Positions 44,955 through 53,433 of a stretch of 64,000 bases of DNA are shown here, in pieces. Source of the DNA: Roseiarcus sp963824475 (GTDB lineage: Bacteria; Pseudomonadota; Alphaproteobacteria; Rhizobiales; Beijerinckiaceae); the NCBI GenBank assembly GCA_963824475.1, contig CAWGPR010000005.1:310001-374000 (forward strand). Direction: 5' to 3'. The position numbers were made by a program, and so were the translations under genes. A model generated the notes under the pieces. That model was not told the origin of the DNA. It searched no databases and saw nothing but the letters and a program-made list of their open reading frames with translations. Each line of letters opens with the position of its first letter. The first letter of the stretch is position 1.

Positions 44955-46514
44955 ATGACGCAGGCCGCCGAGGCGCTTCCCGACGATCCCGAGACGCTGA
45001 AAGCGATGCTGATCGCCGAGCGCCAGCGCGCGGAGCGGCTCGTTGCGATCATCAAGGACTTGCAGCGTCACCGCTTTGGCCGCCGCGCTGAAAGCCTGCC
45101 GGAAGATCAATTGCTGCTGGCGCTGGAGGACGTCGAGCAGGGCGAGGCGGGAGAAACCGAGGCGAACGAAGCGAAGTCGCCGGCTGCGCGCGCGGAAGGC
45201 GCGCGCAAGCGGCGCGCCAACCGCGGCGCTCTACCGGGGCATTTGCCGCGCATCGAGACGCTCGTCGACGTCGAGGACAAGACCTGCCCGTGCTGCAAGG
45301 GCGCGCTGCACCGGATCGGCGAGAGCCTGCCCTCGGGCTTGACCCGAGGGATGTGAGCGAAAAGCTCGACGTCGTTCCCGCGCAGTTCCGGGTGATTGTG
45401 GTGCGCCGGCCCAAATACGCCTGCCGCGCCTGCCAGGACATCGTCGTCCAGTCGCCGGCGCCGGCGCGGCTGATCGAGGGCGGCCTGCCGACCGAGGCGA
45501 CCGTCGCCCACGTGCTCGTCTCCAAATACGCCGATCATTTGCCGCTCTATCGCCAGGCGCAGATTTACGAGCGCCAGGGCCTGCGCCTCGACCGCTCGAA
45601 CTCTCGCCGACTGGGTCGGACGCGCCGCCTTCCATCTGCGGCCGGTCCATGAGCGCATCCTGGCGCATCTGAAGTCGTCGACCAAGCTGTTCGCTGACGA
45701 GACGACGGCGCCGGTGCTCGATCCGGGGCGCGGGCGGACCAAGACCGGCCAGCTCTGGGCCTATGCGCGGGATGATCGGCCCTGGGGCGGAGCCGACCCG
45801 CCGGCGGTCGCCTATGTCTACGCGCCCGATCGCACAGCGTCGCAGCCGATCGCCCATCTCGCCGGCTTCAAGGGCATCCTCCAGGTCGACGGTTACGCCG
45901 GATATCGGGCGCTGGCGGGCAAGGGCGACGTGACGCTCGCCTTCTGCTGGGCGCATCTGCGCCGCCGCTTCTATACCGCGCCGTCGCCGAAGCCTCGCCG
46001 ATCGCCAACGAAGCGCTGCAGCGCATCGCCGCGCTCTATCGGATCGAGGCCGACTGCCGCGGCTGCGACCCCGACAAGCGACGCGCCGTGCGCCAGGAGC
46101 GATCGCGTCCGATCGTCGCCGAACTCGAGCCCTGGCTGCGCGAAAAGCTCGCGCTCTTGAGCCGGAAGAGCAAGCTCGCCCAGGCAATCCGCTACGGACT
46201 GTCGCACTGGGACGGTCTCGTCCGTTTCCTCGACGACGGACGGGTCGAGATCGAACTCCAACACAGTCGAGCGATCGATCAGGCCTCTCGCCCTCACGCG
46301 CAAGAACGCGCTCTTCGCCGGCTCGGATGGCGGCGCGGAAAGTTGGGCGGTCATCGCCTCGCTGATCGAAACGTGCAAGCTAAACGACGTCGACCCTTAC
46401 GCCTATCTCGCCGACACACTCACGCGGATCGTCGGCGGTCATCTCGCCAGCGCGATCGACGAGCTTCTCCCGTGGGCCTACGCCAGGGCCCAGCCGCTCA
46501 AAGACGCGGCCTGA
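44955..46514 (+). pseudogene. tnpC: IS66 transposase TnpC, with a 26-bp palindrome insertion and three 1-base indels
   Basis: The pieces in order are: N-terminal leucine-zipper-like region and CPCCKGALHRIGE zinc motif; SEKLDVVPAQFRVIVVRRPKYACRAC; KLFADETTAPVLDPGRGRTKTGQLWAYARD; VDGYAGYRALAGKGDVTLAFCWAHLRRRF; RALTLYRIE-like helices; then TVERSIRP, KNALFAGSDGG and the closing IS66_C tail. Breaks: a 26-bp palindrome at 45324-45349; an extra base at 45598-45603 (GAACTC); a missing base near 45975; an extra base at 46253-46258 (GAACTC). Two of the breaks match the recurrent GACTC pattern, so the copy is probably less broken than it looks; the palindrome insertion is real damage. Confidence 0.88.
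45324..45349. repeat. 26-bp palindromic unit inserted in tnpC
   Basis: CCCTCGGGCTTGACCCGAGGG hairpin core inside the zinc-motif region. Its removal gives GALHRIGE-DVSEKLDVV, the normal IS66 sequence, in frame. The unit resembles the small dispersed palindromes of alphaproteobacterial intergenic regions. Confidence 0.7.
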
Positions 46515-46535
46515 GAACGACGCTTACTGACAAAT

Positions 46536-46806
46536 TCGACCGCCGATCGAACCTGCGCCTCGCCAGGCCGCCCCGCCCAGGAGAAAGGAGAGAAGCCCCT
46601 TGAGACGTTTTGCACACAACTTGAGACGCGAGTTCGATTGGTTTTTACTTTCTCGCCCGTAACCCATTGAAAAGTCCAGATTCGGAAAAGTAAACGCTAG
46701 CAAATGAAAGCGATTTTGCTTGTTCTTATTTGCATTCATTTGCATTTATTTGGAACGGATTCGCGCCTCGGTTGAATCGGTGTTTCAGCGATCGCCGCTA
46801 CCCTGG
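46536..46806. other. A+T-rich gap before the polysaccharide cluster
   Basis: About 270 bases, clearly richer in A+T than its surroundings from 46620 to 46760 (repeated CATTTGCATT-type words). No gene is supported. It ends the leftward polysaccharide operon, so it may hold a terminator, but no clear hairpin with a T tail was seen. Confidence 0.4.
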
Positions 46807-47844
46807 TTAGTTTGAAATTGCTGTTTCCGCCGGCAAAGCAGCCGGCCCTGAGCGGCCGGCTGCGATAGGCGCTGGACCGTAGGTCCGTAGCAGGCACTGC
46901 TGGTAGTCGAGCGGTGGGGTCCATCCCAGGGTTTCCCGCAGCCTGCGGTTCTCGAAGCGGAGCGGCTTGAACATTGCCTCTAGCCGACGTGGTGTGAGGA
47001 TGCTGGGCACCTTCGTGGCGCGCCTGAAGACTGTCGCGAAGCCCAGCCGCACCACCCAGATGGCGAGCCAATAGGGGACCGGCAGGCGCCAGCCCGGCTG
47101 GCCGCTGCCGCGCATATAGTCGGAGAGGTAGGTCCAAATGCGCTCGCCGGAGCCGTCAACCATGTTCAAGGTCTGGCCCCGAGCGCGTGGGGCCGCCGCC
47201 GCCAGTGCAAAGACGTCGGCGCAGTTTTCGACGTGGGTCATCGGTACGCGCGTCAGCGGACCGATGACCAGATGATGCCGCCCGAAGCGCTGGCCGAGGG
47301 CAGCCAGATAGCCGTGATCGCGTCCCCAGATGAAGCCGGGCCGGAGCACCGTCAGGTCCCAGCCGTGCTTGTCGGCAAAGCGCCGCGTCACTCGCTCTTG
47401 CCACCACTTGGAGATTGTGTAGCCGTCGCGCGCGTAAACATCCGGCACCTCGTGCAGCGGCGAATCCTCGTCCAAGATGCGGCGGACGGAGCTGTAGTCA
47501 TAGACCGAAAAGCTACTGCACAGCACCAGCCTTCGGCAGGCGGTGGCCGCCATGGCGTTCAGCAGCCGCTCGGTGCCAACCACGGTTCCCGCGAATTGCG
47601 CATCCTCTCCGCCGGAGACCACCGCCGCTAGGTGGATCAGCACGTCGACGCCCTCGAAAGCGCTTCTGAGCTCGCTCGAGGTGCGCAGGTCGGCCCTAAA
47701 CACCTCCACCGAGGAAGGCCAGCCCAGCGCTTCCAGACGAGCGGCCGGGCGGACCATCGCGCGAACCTCGATGCCCCGAGCCAGCAGCGAGCCGACCACG
47801 TGCCGACCGAGGAACCCGTTAGCGCCGGTGACAAGCGCCCTCAT
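46807..47844 (-). CDS. NAD-dependent epimerase/dehydratase family protein
   Basis: 345 residues. Extended SDR: cofactor motif TGANGFLGRH at residues 7-16, LIHLAAVVSG, and catalytic YTISKWWQ (YxxxK). VLRPGFIWGRD is the substrate-side loop. A nucleotide-sugar epimerase, dehydratase or reductase is expected; the exact reaction is not readable. It is the last gene of the leftward cluster and overlaps the oxidoreductase by four bases (ATGA). Confidence 0.88.
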   Translation of the reverse strand: MRALVTGANGFLGRHVVGSLLARGIEVRAMVRPAARLEALGWPSSVEVFRADLRTSSELRSAFEGVDVLIHLAAVVSGGEDAQFAGTVVGTERLLNAMAATACRRLVLCSSFSVYDYSSVRRILDEDSPLHEVPDVYARDGYTISKWWQERVTRRFADKHGWDLTVLRPGFIWGRDHGYLAALGQRFGRHHLVIGPLTRVPMTHVENCADVFALAAAAPRARGQTLNMVDGSGERIWTYLSDYMRGSGQPGWRLPVPYWLAIWVVRLGFATVFRRATKVPSILTPRRLEAMFKPLRFENRRLRETLGWTPPLDYQQCLLRTYGPAPIAAGRSGPAALPAETAISN

Positions 47845-48881
47845 AGCCGCCGCTCCTTGGGTTTCAGGGCCTCGATCATCCGGTTGACCTCCAAGACCTG
47901 GCTCGCCGCGACCGGCGGCGCCGACCCGTCCGCCAGCGCCCTATATGTGCGGGCAAGGAGTTCCCACAGCCCTTCGTAAGCCCCGGGGCCCTTGAACTTG
48001 CGGAGCAGCGTAGACAGCGCGGCGCGCCGGATGGTCTTTCCTTCCTCGAGGCCGCTGAAGAAGGGGCGCAGCGGCTTAGGCACGTCGCGGGGACCGTCGA
48101 AGGTGAGCCGTGTCTCGAACAGGTTGGCGGCGGCCTGCATCCGCTCCCCGTAGACCCGCAGCCAGAATGCGTCCGGCTGGGAGTTAGAGCTAAACCCAAG
48201 AGCCGCGGTCCCACGCTCCGCATCCAACACGGCGCGGAACTCATCAAATGGCAGGACCGAGGACTTGCGCTTGGTCCAGACCGTTTGCGCGGTCCGGTGT
48301 GCACCAACGAAGAGGCACGCCAATGACGCCAGGTGGGGTAGGAAATCGCCGATCGCGCCGCCGGCCAGGGTGAGCGCGGGATGCGACGAATTGGGGTCGG
48401 CGAAGCCACCCGGGCCAAGGATATCGAGGCAGATGAGCACTTCGACGTGTGTCACCGCCCCGAATTCGCCGGATTCGATGCGTCGAAGAATCTCCTGCGG
48501 GGCATGGTTGAAGACGTAATTGTAGTCCTCGATGAAATGGCGACCGGCTCGCTGGGAGCGCCGGACCAGCGTCTCCAGTTGCTGGAAGGCGGGAGTGGCT
48601 GGCTTCTCTACGATGACGTGAGCCCCAGCGTCGAGCGAATCCATGGCTAGCCCGAAGTGCGAAGTTGGAGGGGTAGTGACGTGGACCACGTCGGGTCGAG
48701 CTTTGTCCAGCATCGCCCGATGATCGGTGAACCAACTCCGGACCCCGTATCTCTCGGCGGCAGCCTCCGCCGCAGCGGGCGAAAGGTCGCAAATGGCAGC
48801 CAATTCTACGCCCGGCAACGTCTTCAGGCAGGAGAGGTGTTGCTTTGCAATCTGCCCGGCCCCGATAAGCGCTGCCTTCAC
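47841..48881 (-). CDS. Gfo/Idh/MocA family oxidoreductase
   Basis: 346 residues. N-terminal Rossmann fold: AALIGAGQIAKQHLSCL, then VVHVTTPPTSHFGLAMDSLDAGAHVIVEKP with the EKP motif near residue 100. The C-terminal half (GGAIGDFLPHLASLA) carries the family's GG-x-x-x-D-x-x-x-H-type catalytic pattern. Such enzymes oxidise or reduce sugar nucleotides, for example in making 3-oxo or amino sugars. It sits between a glycosyltransferase and an epimerase with 4-base overlaps. Confidence 0.9.
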   Translation of the reverse strand: MKAALIGAGQIAKQHLSCLKTLPGVELAAICDLSPAAAEAAAERYGVRSWFTDHRAMLDKARPDVVHVTTPPTSHFGLAMDSLDAGAHVIVEKPATPAFQQLETLVRRSQRAGRHFIEDYNYVFNHAPQEILRRIESGEFGAVTHVEVLICLDILGPGGFADPNSSHPALTLAGGAIGDFLPHLASLACLFVGAHRTAQTVWTKRKSSVLPFDEFRAVLDAERGTAALGFSSNSQPDAFWLRVYGERMQAAANLFETRLTFDGPRDVPKPLRPFFSGLEEGKTIRRAALSTLLRKFKGPGAYEGLWELLARTYRALADGSAPPVAASQVLEVNRMIEALKPKERRL

Positions 48882-50119
48882 GCGGCCTTCTCCATGACCT
48901 GACGATAGAATCCCTCGAGGGTTCGGGCCGCCTCGCTCCAGCCGTACCGGTCCACCGCCAATTGCCTCGCCGACCGGCCGATGCGCGCCGCCAGGTCGGG
49001 CTCGGCCAGCAGGCGGTTTACCGCATCTGCAAAGGCCACGGGCTCATCTTCCACAAGGATGTCGCGACCGGGGACCACTTCGATCCCTTCGGCGCCCAGT
49101 GTGGTCGAGACAATAGCCTTACCCATCGCCATAGCCTCAACGATCTTGAGACGCGTGCCGCCGCCAAGGCCCAGCGGAACCACGACGGCCGCGGCCGCAG
49201 CAAGATGCGGCCGCAGGTCCGACACGAAGCCGGTCAGCTCGACTCCGGGCCCGGCCAGCGCTTGGAGCGACGGCGGCGGCCGGCCGCCGATGATCTTGAA
49301 GCGAGCGTCGGGGCGGGCCTTAGCGATGCGTGGCCAGATATCTTGCACAAAGTGGTCTACGGCATCGATATTAGGAACGGTCGAGAGGAGCCCGAAATAG
49401 ATCACGGTTCGCCCGTCAGGCCGTGGGTCCGTAGTGCGCGGCTGAAAGTACTCGACGTCCGCGGCGTTGGGAACAACCGCGGTGCGAACGCCGGGCGCCT
49501 CGTTGAGAAGACGCCGTTCATCCGCCGCGCCGCACAGGTAGACGCCGTCCGCTTCGCGGTAGGTCCCCAACTCCTCCCGCCGCAGCTTGCGCCAGTTGGC
49601 CCCCGCATAAACGCGACGGCCCACACTGCCTCCGGAGCGTGCGAACTGCCGGGCTAAGTCATAGGCGATCTCATGCGAGTCCACAACCAGGGCTGGCAGC
49701 TTCATACCCGGGGGGGCCTGGCGCAGCTGGTAATGGCCAAGATACGGGAACTCCAGGTTGACAACGTCGAATCGCCTGGCGCGCAAGACCCGATCCAGGG
49801 TCTGCTGCAGCGCTGGCAGCGTGACACGCAGCCGCTCGAAGCTCCGGGTCGACGCCAGGGACCGGAGCTGCAGCAGCCGTTTCGCCAGGCCTTCCCGACC
49901 GTAGGGGTTCGGGACCATCACCACTTCGCAGCAGTAGGCCTGCATGGCCCGGCGGCACTCGTCGATGTCAAACTCGTCGTCGACCAGCACAGCGGCCGTT
50001 AGGTCGTGGCGTCGCGCCAGCTGGGTCATAAGCCCATGCGTCCGCGCCTGGGCGCCAAAGCGCGGAGGGCTGGCCGGCATCGGGGAAACGTAGAGAATAT
50101 TAAGGCGTTCAGGGCTCAC
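48878..50119 (-). CDS. Glycosyltransferase family 4 (GT-B fold)
   Basis: 413 residues. Two Rossmann-like halves: an N-terminal acceptor domain (LYVSPMPASPPRFGAQART) and a C-terminal GT4 domain with VIYFGLLSTVPNIDAVDHF, FKIIGGRPPPSLQAL, LTGFVSDLRPHLAAAAAVVVPL and GTRLKIVEAMAMGKAIVSTTLGAEGI (the EAMA...G signature region). Transfers an activated sugar to the growing lipid-linked or surface glycan on the cytoplasmic side. The start is 36 bp downstream of asnB. Confidence 0.93.
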   Translation of the reverse strand: MSPERLNILYVSPMPASPPRFGAQARTHGLMTQLARRHDLTAAVLVDDEFDIDECRRAMQAYCCEVVMVPNPYGREGLAKRLLQLRSLASTRSFERLRVTLPALQQTLDRVLRARRFDVVNLEFPYLGHYQLRQAPPGMKLPALVVDSHEIAYDLARQFARSGGSVGRRVYAGANWRKLRREELGTYREADGVYLCGAADERRLLNEAPGVRTAVVPNAADVEYFQPRTTDPRPDGRTVIYFGLLSTVPNIDAVDHFVQDIWPRIAKARPDARFKIIGGRPPPSLQALAGPGVELTGFVSDLRPHLAAAAAVVVPLGLGGGTRLKIVEAMAMGKAIVSTTLGAEGIEVVPGRDILVEDEPVAFADAVNRLLAEPDLAARIGRSARQLAVDRYGWSEAARTLEGFYRQVMEKAA

Positions 50120-50155
50120 AGACTTGGAAACCTTCGGCGCGCCCCGAACGGCCGC

Positions 50156-52096
50156 TCAGCGGAAAACGCGGTTGCGGTGGCACCAACGGATGAAGACATA
50201 GACCGACCAAATCCGCGACCAATACATGCCGGGCGCGCCCTCGAGGAAGGCGCGCCAGAGCCTGCCCACCGCTACGGGATCGAGCCCGACTGGGGCGATA
50301 GCCTGCGGGTCCCGCAAGGTCCGGTCCATGGCGTCCTTCAGGCCACGCCGGATCCAGCGATCGAACGGCAGGACGAACCCGCTCTTGCGCCGCTCGAACA
50401 ATGCCGGCTCAAGGCCACGCAGACCGATGCGCCGAAGGACGGCCTTCCGGCCGAGTGGCTGGTAGCGCGCGCAATCCGACATTCGATCTACGCTCTCGAG
50501 GAGGACCTGGTCCACTAGCGGCACCCGCTGCTCCAGCGAGCAGGCCATGCTGGCGACGTCATTGTCCCGCAGCAGTCGCTCGCCGAGGAAAAGCCGCTGC
50601 TCCATGACACTGATGGCCGACAGCGGCGTGCGGTCCCGGCTCTCGGCGATGATTCGCTCCCGCATTGCCATGGGCAGACCGTCGGCCAGCGCTTCGGCAA
50701 AGCTCGGCGCCAGGAGCTCATGTTGAAATCCCGGGAGGAAGAGCGCGTAGGCCAGCTGGTACAGCGCCAGCAGATCATCGCCGTGTCGAACCATCTCAGG
50801 GAGTTTGGCCCAACGGGTTTGAGGCGGTATCGTCCCGCCAAAGCGTCGCAACGGCCAGGTGGCCAGCCTCGCCACGGTTGTCTGCAGGCTTCTGGGCGCC
50901 CACGCGGCGCGCTGGGACCAGCGATGCAGTGCAGGCAGATCGCGGTACGAGGTGTAGCCTCCGAAGAGTTCGTCGCCGCCCGTACCCGACAGAGCCACGG
51001 TGAATCCGGCTGCGCGAATGGCGCTCGAAATGTAGTAGGCGTTGAGCCCGTCGAAGGTCGGCTGGTCCAGGCTGTCTAAGGCCCCCTCTAGGTTCTCGAC
51101 GAAGTGCGCCTCCGTCAGCACGACTTCATGGTGCTGGGTGCCAATGGCGGCGGCAATTTGCCTCGCGATTGGCCCCTCGTTCAGCTCATCCTCCTCGAAC
51201 GCCAGCGTGAAGGTGTGGACAGGACTTTGGGCCGCGAGCTGGGCTAGGTTGGCGACGGCTGACGAGTCCACGCCGCTGGAGAGCAAGATCGCCAGGGGCA
51301 CGTCGCTGGCCAGGTGAAGCCTCAGCCCTTCGTCCAGGATAGCTGCCAGACTGTCCTCGTCCGTGATCGGATCGGGTGCGTGGTCGGGGATACGCCAGAA
51401 GTCCTGCTGGCGAACCTCCCTGCCCTCACCGTCGAACTCAAGCAGGCCGCCCGGCCAAAGCAGGTCGACGCCTTTGACGGCGGTCCCCGGGCCGACAACG
51501 AAGCCGTTCCACACGCTGCTGGCAACGGCCTGCGGGTCGAGGCGAGGCGCGCTTAGCAGCCCGGATGCCAGTAGGGCGCGAAGCTCCGAGGCGAAGGCAA
51601 CCGACCAGCCCGAATCCGGATCAGACGATCGCGTCAGGTAGAGAGGCTTGATTCCGAGGGGATCCCTGGCCAGCAGGAGCCGGCGCTCCTTGGGGTCCCA
51701 GCATGCGAAAGCGAACATACCGCGTAGCCAGGCCACGGCCGCTGGCCCGTGCAGACCGAGCGCGCGAAGCATCACGGCCGTGTCGCCGGTGGATTGTAGC
51801 TCCTGCCCCTCGGCCATTAGGCGCCGTCGGAGTTCCCGGAAATTGTAAATTTCGCCGTTGAAGACGACGACGTGCCCGGTCACCGGATCCACCATGGGCT
51901 GGGCGCCAGCGGGCGAGAGATCGAGGATAGAGAGGCGGCGATGCGCGAGCAGCGCACCCCAGCCGCGACAGTCGGGCGTGGAGACCCATGTCCCGCTCCC
52001 GTCCGGGCCGCGGTGGACCATCGCGTTGTTCATCCGCTCCAACGCGGCGCGGTTGCGGTCGTCTAACCGCCCGATGATTCCAGCGACCCCACACAT
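50156..52096 (-). CDS. asnB: Asparagine synthase (glutamine-hydrolysing)
   Basis: 646 residues. N-terminal glutaminase with the nucleophile Cys2 (MCGVAGIIG), MVHRGPDGSG and VVFNGEIYNFRELR. The synthetase part has the PP-loop LLSSGVDSSAVA near residue 260, TFTLAFEEDELNEG, and the C-terminal VPLVDQVLLES. In biosynthetic surface clusters these enzymes often amidate a sugar uronate or a carrier rather than aspartate; here the epimerase, oxidoreductase and transferase neighbours make that plausible. Confidence 0.93.
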   Translation of the reverse strand: MCGVAGIIGRLDDRNRAALERMNNAMVHRGPDGSGTWVSTPDCRGWGALLAHRRLSILDLSPAGAQPMVDPVTGHVVVFNGEIYNFRELRRRLMAEGQELQSTGDTAVMLRALGLHGPAAVAWLRGMFAFACWDPKERRLLLARDPLGIKPLYLTRSSDPDSGWSVAFASELRALLASGLLSAPRLDPQAVASSVWNGFVVGPGTAVKGVDLLWPGGLLEFDGEGREVRQQDFWRIPDHAPDPITDEDSLAAILDEGLRLHLASDVPLAILLSSGVDSSAVANLAQLAAQSPVHTFTLAFEEDELNEGPIARQIAAAIGTQHHEVVLTEAHFVENLEGALDSLDQPTFDGLNAYYISSAIRAAGFTVALSGTGGDELFGGYTSYRDLPALHRWSQRAAWAPRSLQTTVARLATWPLRRFGGTIPPQTRWAKLPEMVRHGDDLLALYQLAYALFLPGFQHELLAPSFAEALADGLPMAMRERIIAESRDRTPLSAISVMEQRLFLGERLLRDNDVASMACSLEQRVPLVDQVLLESVDRMSDCARYQPLGRKAVLRRIGLRGLEPALFERRKSGFVLPFDRWIRRGLKDAMDRTLRDPQAIAPVGLDPVAVGRLWRAFLEGAPGMYWSRIWSVYVFIRWCHRNRVFR

Positions 52097-52125
52097 CGAC
52101 TACGCCCCTTAAAAAATCGTATATT

Positions 52126-53379
52126 TTACAGACACCTTGATCGGCCCGTCAGATCGTGGCCTAAAGCTGCCGGGCGCTGGGGCGCCGTCCCCTTCGCCGT
52201 CTCGAACAGCCGTTTCAAACGGAGGAACCGCTTCTCGAAAAGCTCGTAGCTAAGGTAGGCAACAGCTAACGAGGCGGACGCGCCTAGCGTAGCCTGCAGC
52301 GCCACAGCCGCCAGGTGAGAGCCCAGCCAGTGCGCCAGCACCAAGTCAGTGTGGTTGGTGACCAAGTAGTACGAGATGAAGTGATGGTAAACGTACAGGC
52401 CGTAACTGTAAGTGCCCAGAAAGACCATGAAACTGCCGCGGAAGAAGCGTGAGATCGCCGACCCCTCCGGCGCGATGAGCGCCCACACCAGCAGGCAGGC
52501 CAGCAGCATCAGGATCAGCGCCGCGCGGACGGGTAGGATCAGCTCAAGCCCCTCGCGCGACAGCAGGCGGGTCCAGACGAAAGTAACCGCGAGCAGCCCC
52601 CCGATCACCACCGCCGCCGGCGGCAGGGCCCGCCCGAGGCGCTCCAGGCCCCGGGGCTGGCGCGCCGCTATCGCGAGGAAGGCGCCCAGCGCCAGACCAT
52701 CCAGGCGGAAGGGGGTCAGGGTGTACGTGGTCCACCAGCTCAGGCCCAGGAGCGATCCGGTCAGGCGGGCCAGCGTCGCGCACAGCGCGATCGCTAGGCT
52801 CACCGTGATGAGCGCCCGCGGCCGGCGAGCCAGCACGAAGACCACCAGCGGCCAGAACAAGTAGAAGTGTTCCTCGATGGCGAGCGACCAGAAGTGGTCG
52901 AGGTAAGAGAAGGACCACTCCCCGTGCTTAGCGATGTAGATATTGACCGCGTAGAGCCATGCCCATGCTTGTCGGTCTACCAGGTAGTCCAGCGTCGGCC
53001 CCCGAAGCAGCCGGATCAACGGCGCCACGAAGAAGACGAGCGCCAGTACACCGTAGTAGAGCGGGAAAATGCGGAGGCAGCGCCTCATGTAGAAGTTGCG
53101 GAAGTGGCGAGGCTCATCGTGGGTGTCGTACAGGATGCCGGTGATGAGGAAGCCGGACAGGACGAAGAACAGCTCAACGCCGTAGGACCCGTAGTTGGTT
53201 ACGCCAACGATGGCGCCTTCGATCCGGTCGGCCGGCGGCACGTTGGCGACGAAGTGGAGCAGCATGACCATCAGGATGGCGAGCCCCCGCACCCCGTCCA
53301 GCACCGGCAGGTGCCCACGTAGGTCAGGCCCCCGACTGACGCTCGGGGGGGGCGTCGGGAGCCGCGTGGCTGGAGGCAC
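52126..53379 (-). CDS. Acyltransferase 3 family membrane protein
   Basis: 417 residues, about ten membrane helices. Acyl_transf_3 marks: LDGVRGLAILMVMLLHFV near the N-terminus, VELFFVLSGFLITGIL, the RRCLRIFPLYYG motif, and FWSLAIEEHFYLFWP. The family puts acetyl or other short acyl groups on exported polysaccharides or LPS. Start by position; a slightly shorter N-terminus is possible. Confidence 0.93.
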   Translation of the reverse strand: MPPATRLPTPPPSVSRGPDLRGHLPVLDGVRGLAILMVMLLHFVANVPPADRIEGAIVGVTNYGSYGVELFFVLSGFLITGILYDTHDEPRHFRNFYMRRCLRIFPLYYGVLALVFFVAPLIRLLRGPTLDYLVDRQAWAWLYAVNIYIAKHGEWSFSYLDHFWSLAIEEHFYLFWPLVVFVLARRPRALITVSLAIALCATLARLTGSLLGLSWWTTYTLTPFRLDGLALGAFLAIAARQPRGLERLGRALPPAAVVIGGLLAVTFVWTRLLSREGLELILPVRAALILMLLACLLVWALIAPEGSAISRFFRGSFMVFLGTYSYGLYVYHHFISYYLVTNHTDLVLAHWLGSHLAAVALQATLGASASLAVAYLSYELFEKRFLRLKRLFETAKGTAPQRPAALGHDLTGRSRCL

Positions 53380-53433
53380 GACTACATCTCTGAGCTTGTA
53401 GACCGAGTCCGCGGAGAGTTCCTGGGCGGATGG

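Larger units (their letters stand above)
44013..46527 (+). mobile_element. IS66-family insertion sequence
   Basis: 2,515 bp with GTAAGCG terminal inverted repeats and an exact 8-bp target duplication, TGACAAAT, at 44005-44012 and 46528-46535, the usual length for IS66. Carries tnpA, tnpB and tnpC in the standard order. Confidence 0.95.

Noticed and set aside
37175..46527. The whole IS-rich stretch as one composite transposon
   Set aside because: Each element has its own termini and target duplication, of different lengths (TA, 7 bp, 8 bp), so they arrived separately.
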